DNA from: Methanocellales archaeon
GTDB lineage: Archaea > Halobacteriota > UBA148 > JAUWXC01
DNA length: 6,530 bases
Direction: 5' to 3'
NCBI GenBank assembly: GCA_030616565.1
Contig: JAUWXC010000042.1
Span: 1 to 6,530 of the forward strand
The notes below the pieces were generated by a model. It did not search any database. It was not told the origin of the DNA and saw only the letters and a program-made list of their open reading frames with translations. Position numbers and translations under genes: made by a program. Shown here piece after piece: positions 6,080-6,530 of this stretch (its first letter is position 1; each line of letters opens with the position of its first letter).

Positions 6080-6530
6080 AGCGAGTTATGCTTGCCATTC
6101 TCGGGTCAGATACATCTTCTTCTATTCTGACCAATTCATTAAGCTTTGCTATGCGCTCCCCTCCAACCACACCCGTCTTGATGATGGGGACATCAAATGC
6201 AACTGCCAGGTGTGCAATCGTCTCATCCGGGGTCTCGCCGGATCGATGAGACATTATGCAATAATACCCACTATCCTTGGATAACTTTATTGCCTCGTAC
6301 GTGTCTGTTAGCGTTCCTATCTGGTTGGGCTTAATTAGGACGGCGTTAGCAGCCTTCATCTTGATACCTTTTTTGACCCTCTCAGGATTCGTAACGAATA
6401 GGTCGTCGCCGCAGATTAGGCATTTCACTTGCTCTGTTAACCTGGCAAAGCCATCGAAGTCGTTCTCCTCTAATGGGTCCTCCACATAATATAGATTATG
6501 CCGTTCTATCAATTGGGACACGTATTCAAT
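6078..6530 (-). CDS. eno: Enolase, C-terminal part (N-terminus off window)
   Basis: Phosphopyruvate hydratase, interconverting 2-phosphoglycerate and phosphoenolpyruvate in glycolysis/gluconeogenesis; cytosolic. Only the last 150 residues are present; the frame is open to the right edge, so the GTG at 6521 is an internal valine codon. Active-site elements of the C-terminal barrel are all visible, numbered within the fragment: Glu17 in VEDPL and Asp42 in GDDLFVTNP (Mg2+ ligands), Lys67 in LIKPNQIGT (catalytic base), the loop SHRSGET (94-100) and Lys118 in IKTG. The segment [14 protein letters not shown] is the archaeal variant of the C-terminal signature. It ends in ASITR followed by TGA, and rps2 follows at once. 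The promoter driving this transcript must be further upstream, outside the window. Confidence 0.96.
   Translation of the reverse strand: MEYVSQLIERHNLYYVEDPLEENDFDGFARLTEQVKCLICGDDLFVTNPERVKKGIKMKAANAVLIKPNQIGTLTDTYEAIKLSKDSGYYCIMSHRSGETPDETIAHLAVAFDVPIIKTGVVGGERIAKLNELVRIEEDVSDPRMASITR

Noticed and set aside
6519..6521. GTG as a start codon of a short gene at the right edge
   Set aside because: The frame is open to the end of the window and the sequence on both sides is the enolase barrel, so this is an internal Val codon of a truncated eno.
1..6530. A novel defence, mobile or other undescribed system
   Set aside because: The eight genes fill the window with almost no intergenic space, and all belong to known archaeal families. 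I saw no direct-repeat array, inverted terminal repeats, transposase, integrase, tRNA or rRNA.

Overview
The window looks like a piece of a euryarchaeal genome, most like methanogens and their relatives. The evidence is an archaeal-type uS2 ribosomal protein, an archaeal-type enolase C-terminus, the archaeal route to isoprenoids (mevalonate kinase, isopentenyl phosphate kinase, type 2 IPP isomerase, short-chain prenyl synthase) and an archaeal RNase J. Shine-Dalgarno motifs of the GGAGGTGA type precede nearly every gene. I cannot name the species from this sequence.

All eight genes lie on the minus strand, so transcription runs from high to low coordinates. In that order they are: eno (C-terminal 150 residues only, entering from the right edge), rps2, a MEMO-family gene, mvk, ipk, fni (idi2), an RNase J gene, and idsA (N-terminal 186 residues, leaving through the left edge). 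Spacing runs from an 8-base overlap (mvk/ipk) to about 10 bases. There is no intergenic region where a promoter or terminator could sit, so this is almost certainly one transcript or superoperon whose promoter lies to the right of the window. Most ribosome binding sites lie on or beside the stop codon of the preceding gene, which suggests translational coupling.

The middle of the window is an isoprenoid module. Mevalonate kinase makes mevalonate 5-phosphate; isopentenyl phosphate kinase turns isopentenyl phosphate into IPP; Fni interconverts IPP and DMAPP; IdsA condenses them, probably to geranylgeranyl diphosphate for archaeal ether lipids. The steps linking mevalonate 5-phosphate to isopentenyl phosphate are not encoded here. 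Around the module are information-processing and central-metabolism genes (uS2, enolase, RNase J) and the MEMO-family protein, whose role in archaea is not established.

The gene content is a conserved archaeal housekeeping arrangement, not an accessory island; I see no mobile element, CRISPR array, RNA gene or defence system. The most unusual observation is in the RNase J protein: the metal-binding motif normally written HxHxDH reads H-G-H-M-Y-H, so a metal-ligand aspartate is a tyrosine, while the other expected active-site residues are kept. Smaller points are three start-site corrections (a TTG start for fni, internal ATG starts for mvk and rps2) and a perfect 14-base palindrome over the idsA start codon.
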